DNA of 64,000 nucleotides, taken from assembly GCF_949628265.1 (NCBI RefSeq), contig NC_088786.1, positions 42,677,681 to 42,741,680 on the forward strand, given 5' to 3'. This DNA is from Cloeon dipterum (Eukaryota > Arthropoda > Insecta > Ephemeroptera > Baetidae). Position 1 is the stretch's first letter; every line of letters starts with the position of its first letter. The notes beneath the pieces were generated by a model. The model saw nothing but the letters and a program-made list of their open reading frames with translations. It did no database searches and had not been told where the DNA came from. Below, one piece after another: positions 58,341 to 64,000 of this stretch. The translations under genes were made by a program, and so were the position numbers.

Positions 58341-60262
58341 TTAAAAGACTGAGATGTGCTGCAAAAATAATTACAAAAACGCATCGATTTTGAAACTAAA
58401 ATTTAAAAAATAGCTAAAATATGTCATAAGCCAAGAAATGAAATTTATTTTTTTTAACATAGATATCAGCATATAGGAGCAGCAAATTTATGAAAAAATT
58501 AAAGCAGAAATGCAATTTAACCGTACCGTAATCGATCGAGTCAGTTTTTCAGTCTTGCCTTCTGCAATTGAGGACACCGAATCACGCGGGACCACGCCAA
58601 GCCCAACTTGCGTGCTCTATCCCGCGTGCGAATCACTTCGCTCTCTCGACTAAATCCACCAAAATCCCGCTAACCGCTTAATCTCGCCTTAGTCGCTCAG
58701 GGTTCCTGGACCCCCAAAGGTCGCCAGGACCGCCCTGAACACTCACAAAACGCTGTGGATCGATGACACGCTGTGCGCACCTCGCACGCACGCGTTCGCT
58801 CGCAATAAGTCGCGTATTCCCTATTCCCAATTTCAGCTTCGATCCATTGATTGCCTATTTTGTACCAGTTCCATTTTTAAAAGGGTTCGTTGCCCATCGA
58901 AATTAGCCGATTCCTTCAAATTGCTGGCAGGTGTGCTCGCTCGGCGTCCTAGCTTGCCTCCGAAGCCCGCAACCCGATTACTTTCAATATACACATTTTT
59001 ATATGGCTGTCAATTTTAGGCCGTTATTTTCGGAAAAATAGTCAACTATTTCTAGACAAGTTTGTTAATTTCCATTTTCCGCTGCAAATACTCTTTGCAC
59101 TTTTGCAGCAACTCTTTGCCTTTTTAACCATTTGTTCACCATGCCGTATGTCACAGCAATAATAATAATTTCTGCTGCATCCAAACTAAGTTTATAATTG
59201 AAAAATAAATAGCAGCCAGATAAAATTGATAAAAATCATTAAAGGTCTAATTAATGGCTCGAGAGGAAATGTGCTTTTCCTCGACTGTTCTAGTTCTGAA
59301 TTAGAGTTAAAAAAATGTTCTGCACTTATAAAATCGTATCTATTTTGCATGAATTATGGTTCCTCGCTCGTAATTTTTATTACTTCCAAGACGGAAATTC
59401 ACAAAATGAAGAAAACAGTTGCTGCAGCTGAGCAATTGTTTGATTGATAAATAATTTTAATATTCCCTTGGCCTGCGAGTGACACTACTTGTTTTTCTAT
59501 GAACGGATCACAAATTCCATTTTAATATAATAAATTTAATAGAATTTCTGTATTTCTATGGCGTGCCGCGGTCATGGAGAACAAATGAAGGAATTCTCCA
59601 CTTTTGTGACAAGATTTGACGCTGGACGCAGTATAGCCTTATTCAATCTCACCGCAGCAAAAAGCTTTTTGTTGCCAGGCGGCAGCCGCAGAGTTGGACT
59701 TTTCATTAATTGACCTCTCGGCGCCTTCTGTCGAATCCCAGTTCAGTTTACAATTAATTCAGCTAATTTACCATTTCGTTTGACTCGCCGCCTCTTCCAA
59801 AAAACCTTGGTGTTTAGATTTTTCTAAAGAGCGATGCAAAAATAAAAAAAAAATAAGTAAATTAACAGCTGCCTGTTTGCTTCCTTTAAATTTGTTCATC
59901 AAAACAGTGCGCTATGCGGTCTCTCCTCTCGTCACTGCTTTTTATCCCAGCCACTTCACTACTCATTTTTTTATCTTGCCAAGAGCCAACCTCCGCTCCG
60001 ATAGCACAAATAATATGCGGCCTTGACATTGACACTCAATTTCTCTCCTATCAGCACCCAAGAGCAAACAAGATTAACCACCTAATTTTCCTTAACAAAA
60101 ATATTTCGATCAAAAAATAAAATTCCGCAATTCTCCGTGTGTCTATAGAGGCTGACGCCGAGTTGGTCTCCGTTTCCGGCTCGTCGGCTCTTCTCTCTCT
60201 GCTGCTCTCCTCTGCAGCTTCTCCGCGGAGAAATTAAATATTTGTCTCCCTGCAAATTCGCA
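58341..60262. other. No gene recognised
   Basis: Frames at 59226-59447 and 59914-60120 are isolated and not recognised. A pyrimidine-rich leader-like region (CTCTTCTCTCTCTGCTGCTC, near 60188) precedes the small ORF at 60263. Confidence 0.4.
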
Positions 60263-60421
60263 ATGCGTGATTTCAATGCAGTGCCCGGTGCGGCGGCCAG
60301 CGGCCCTTCAGAGGGCTTCAGTGGTGCGCCCAAGTTATCCGTTCGCGGTGATATTCGTGCCAGTGCAGTGCGCGCCCTCGCCCCTCCTCGGACGGGGATG
60401 AAAAAAACGCAAATAAAATAA
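60263..60421 (+). CDS. Small ORF candidate, 52 aa, unknown
   Basis: ATG to TAA, 53 codons, GC-rich with balanced codon use in AT-rich surroundings: begins MRDFNAVPGAAASGPSEG, ends GMKKTQIK. The leader is pyrimidine-rich and the stop lies within AATAAAATAAATAAA, so a polyadenylation signal follows at once. No family recognised. It may be part of a 5' leader. Confidence 0.25.
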   Translation: MRDFNAVPGAAASGPSEGFSGAPKLSVRGDIRASAVRALAPPRTGMKKTQIK

Positions 60422-61019
60422 ATAAAAATATTTTTACGGAATTTTTAGCGCTTAAAATGCTCACTTTATATTTTTTATTGCCGCCTCACGGCGGCCGCGA
60501 GCTCTACGCTGCGACAAGGCGTCGCTTTCATGCCGTGCACTTGACCCTCTGACACACATTTTATTTTACTCTGCACTTTAAACAATATTTAAACAAATTG
60601 GCGGTTTTAATAGTAAAAACGCGGATTCTAAAGCATTTTCTCCGAAACCAGAACATATTTGTTGCTGACCACCATCGCCGGTTTTTTTTTTTTTGCTCTT
60701 TTTATCTCTGTCCGAGGACCGGAGGAGCGGGAAGGGCGCGCACTGCACTAGCACGAATGCTGAATTCCGAGTGCCAATAACACCGCGAACGGATAACATG
60801 GGCGCACCGAGGACTGCATTGAAACGCTAGACATTTGTCCCGTGAAGCCAAATCACGCATGCTGGAAAGGTACGAACCAGCCCGTTGAGCAATATGAGCA
60901 TTTCGAGTCACTAAACTAACCACTTTTTGCCATCTCTGACATTGTAGGAACCAATGTAGGAAAATAATTAAAAACGTCAGGGTAAAATCGGACTGCTCAT
61001 TTTTCTGCTCTGCTCGGCG

Positions 61020-61290
61020 ATGCTGATGGCTGATTGTCAGGTGCCGAAGAAAAAGGTGGCCGACGCCCCGAACCGAGTGCTGAAGCCGCGCTCTGCCCTC
61101 CTCATCACGCTTTCTCCGTCTTGCACCAGAAATGAAGAAGAATTTTAAAACCTTGCCCCTTTTAGAGGCTCCAAAAATATCAAGAAAATTGGTCGTAAAT
61201 TTATTAATCGTATGCGCGAGGGCAAGGTTTCCGACCTCAAAGAGTTAATTAGCATACGTGACCCCTACGGGGGTCAGGGTAAGGTTACTA
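61020..61290 (+). other. Two candidate short exons, unknown product
   Basis: A basic frame follows a CAG at 61040 (VPKKKVADAPNRVLKPRSAL) and stops at TAA near 61147. Further on, acceptor CCCCTTTTAG (61163) and donor GG|GTAAGG (61281) bound a ~115-bp segment with an open lysine-rich frame (GSKNIKKIGRKFINRMREGK, then LKELISIRDPYGGQ). The splice sites are good, but I cannot link it to any other exon or family. Confidence 0.3.
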
Positions 61291-61299
61291 GCTCGTATT

Positions 61300-64000
61300 A
61301 ATGGAAATTAAATATATAAACACATAATTTAAATAAGGATATCATTTATTTTCCCTGCTCAAAAATTACCCTCATTTAATTTTTTAAATTAAAATATTGT
61401 ACTCAGGGTCGCAATTAAAAATCACGGGAACTAGTTTACACGATTTTCTCGACGGGAACGTGTCTAAGATAATTAATTGGACCAACTGAAGTAAATAAAA
61501 TCGATTTCCGATGCGGGAATTTAAAGAATTCGCTATTTCTGTCAGATGCACTGATATAAAAAAACAATGCTCGAAGTGCTTTGAAAAATTTGTAAGAGGT
61601 TGCGGTGCGGTGTAAAAACACGCATGGCCGCCGCACAACCTGATAGCCAGACAAAAAGAGATAGCATAGCATTTTGTTGCCACACACGCAAAAAATCATG
61701 CAGACCAGTGCATTTTACAGCAGAATATAAAAAGACAGATTTTCACGGTCCATGTTTTCTCTAGATGTTCAAATTCACGTGGTCATAAATATCTTCAACG
61801 CATTCCTCTGCGTCAAACTCTTCACACTTAATTAATTGATAATCCTGGTGAATAAATATCATGAATTGTGGCCAAATTTCGCAAGCATTTTGGTACTGTT
61901 TGAGATTTTCTAATTATTTTTACCAAGAATTGCCATTTTTAGTAATGTTTCCTTGCTTTATGACTCATTTCACACCTTTCTCTTAAGTTAATTCGAGAAA
62001 ACAAATTAATGTTCCTATTTGAAACTCTTGGAGAGTGCAGCGTTTTAGAGCCAAGAGTTTTCTGACTTTCATCCATCGTAATTTCCCTAATCAATTATTT
62101 TTTTTTAATTTTAAATTTAAACAGTTGCGTTTCATGAGGTTGGTGGTCAACAGCAACAAAACAAAAATGTTCTGGCTTTAGTGGATGCTTTAATTTCGAA
62201 TCTCACCATTAAATCAACTTTATTTAGATATTATTTAAATTGAAGCGAAAAATACGTGTCACAGGGTCAAGTGTACAAACACAAAAGCGACGCCTTTTTT
62301 ATCGCACCAAACAGCTCGCTGGCGCGATCGCTGTGGCGGCAATGAAAAAAGTGAGCATTCAAGCGTTAAGAGCAGACCGTCCATACCTGATTATTTTAGG
62401 AATTATCCCTTCCTTTGCCAAGTATTTTCCCCGTATTTTAGTTAGTTTAAAACATTCTCTCGATTTTAACATTTTTTGATACATTTTTCTTTTAAACTAA
62501 CGAATGCAGCCAACGCACACCCTGAAAGCGAGACAAATAGATAGAATTGTCACACATACGCGTTTACCGTGCACACTCAGAGTATTAATTAGAAATAATA
62601 AAATAAAATTACGTAGGTAAATTTAATTTAAATTTGCACACTTTCTATCACTTTTTTGCGGGTTAAAATTATTCTAACGATTTTTGATTAATTATTTTGA
62701 TAATCTGCATTTAAGCTAACGCTGATTCCATCATGAAACCAATTAGATATCGAAAGAGGCATTTCATTTTTTTGAATGCAACGCAACTGGCTAGAAGAAG
62801 GAACCGAGAGACCGACCGACACTCACTGCTGTGTTTTTTTTTATCAACGGCCAGCGGCAAAAAACGCTGCACACTCAAATAATGGCTAAACGAGGAAGGT
62901 GATTCTGTGACCATAAAAAATATTGACGAAAAAATTGCGATAGGAGAGAAAAAAGCCGATGAAGCGGTGCATTATCCCGTCCGAGTACTCGTTGCAGCTC
63001 TCCGAGGGGGCAAAATAGTCATAAAAAGAGAATTGCAAACCGACAGCGCTGGCAAAACCACAAAATAACAGTTTTAATTTTTCTTTGCATCGATTTGAGG
63101 CCTTTCCTTCTTTGCTGCGTGCGTGCGGAAAATTCTAAAAGCGAAGAAAATTGTCGTTGCGACGCGGAATGCCGGTGTGCTTGTGCAACACGGTGGATCA
63201 CTTCGCGGGTCCAAAGCAAAAAATGGAAGCAGGAGTTGGGCTGCATCGATGTGGTTCGCAAGAATTCGCGAAAACCCATGGGTGCACACGCACTCGCTGT
63301 TTCTCCAACTTTAAATATAAGTCTGCTTTTCTGGAAACGCAGCTTTATTCTTTATGTACGTAATAATCTAGCGCCCGTGCCCGCTGTCCGGGAAATCCAG
63401 GGGTCCCATAGCGGCTGCCTAGGTAAAACACATCCCTATTTTTCTGGGTTAAAATATTGCCAAAATCGCGAATTTCGGCTCCAAACCCGGCCGATCGACG
63501 CGAGACGATGCCACGTGAAGTGTCATGCAGTCAAAATCACCCTCCAGCTTATAGGAAAATTAGAAAAAAATCTTTTTTGAGTCTTTTGGTCAATTTACCG
63601 CATCGATGGATACTTGCCCGAAGCACTCGTCTGGAGAAACGCAGGCTACTTGTTATGTTTAAATACATTTTACGAAATTGTCGTATATTATATTCCTTTG
63701 AAAAGCGCCTTCAGCGAGTGAAAGTATGCAGCCGGCGTTGATTTATTGTCTAGCGAGTTGCATATCGTTCGTGCCGCGGAAAAGTCTGATCTCTAAACTG
63801 CGGCCACTTTGCAGCAATAGAGTCCACCGGACTCTTTCGCCAACGGTAAAATTGTCCGAACTCGATTGTGACCAGAGTCACGTGATCAGGGGGACGTCAG
63901 CTTCAATTTGAGGCCCACCTTGTGATTTATGTATCAATTTTTTATTTTGCAATGATTAGATATTTTAAAGAAACGCACTTCTTCAGTCCAATTTAATTCT
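61300..64000. other. No gene recognised
   Basis: AT-rich with isolated frames. The longest, 161 codons at 63095-63580, begins at a non-ATG codon, overlaps minus-strand frames and shows no domain. I see no repeats shared with the rest of the window. Confidence 0.45.

Noticed and set aside
63095..63580. 161-codon frame near the right edge
   Set aside because: No ATG start, composition changes along its length, overlapped by minus-strand frames.
1..64000. tRNA, rRNA and CRISPR arrays
   Set aside because: Looked for B-box-like GGTTCGAATCC contexts and regularly spaced short direct repeats. None gave a credible tRNA fold or array by eye; a computed scan (tRNAscan, Infernal) would settle it.

Overview
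The window is nuclear DNA of an animal, most likely an arthropod. Genes are split by GT-AG introns (about 50 bp to over 20 kb), coding density is low, coding exons are GC-rich in an AT-rich background, and foldback elements are frequent. There is no bacterial or organellar signature. I cannot name the species.

Layout. (1) 0-2 kb: a 213-bp GC-rich satellite and a second direct repeat. (2) 2-18 kb: a tandem cluster, all on the minus strand, of small membrane-protein genes that I do not recognise. Gene C (17.8-16.6 kb) and gene B (13.7-12.1 kb) look complete. Gene A (6.6-6.2 kb) keeps only exons 2-3. A fourth copy, D (3.5-2.0 kb), keeps only its 5' region. A duplication of about 4 kb (3.7-7.6 kb and 8.9-12.9 kb) made A and B. 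(3) 19.7-21.8 kb, plus strand: a seven-exon galactose-3-O-sulfotransferase gene. (4) 22.6-53.4 kb, plus strand: an SH2 adapter of the SHB/SHD/SHE/SHF type, with two candidate coding first exons, four YxxP docking motifs in one exon, three copies of LP[W/F]DMPKLRRR and a C-terminal SH2 domain. Its 21.6-kb intron holds a nested minus-strand C2H2 zinc-finger gene (35.6-34.7 kb). (5) 54-58.3 kb: decayed, repeated pieces of an immunoglobulin-superfamily receptor, probably Dscam-like: half an Ig domain joined to a tail exon that is present three times. (6) 58.3-64 kb: no recognised gene, only two weak coding candidates.

The recognisable proteins suggest Golgi glycan sulfation (Gal3st), tyrosine-kinase signalling (SH2 adapter), transcription (zinc finger) and cell-surface recognition (Ig pieces). 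They do not form one pathway; their proximity looks incidental.

Repeats: a ~375-bp dispersed family with NRF1-like TGCGCATGC cores (six copies), two foldback MITE families, a hAT-like MITE, and three short motifs that crowd particular introns (CCTGA/TCAGG, CAACCCTTA/TAAGGGTTG and TTCTACGCAA). All exon models were made by eye, checking splice sites and reading phase; none has transcript support.
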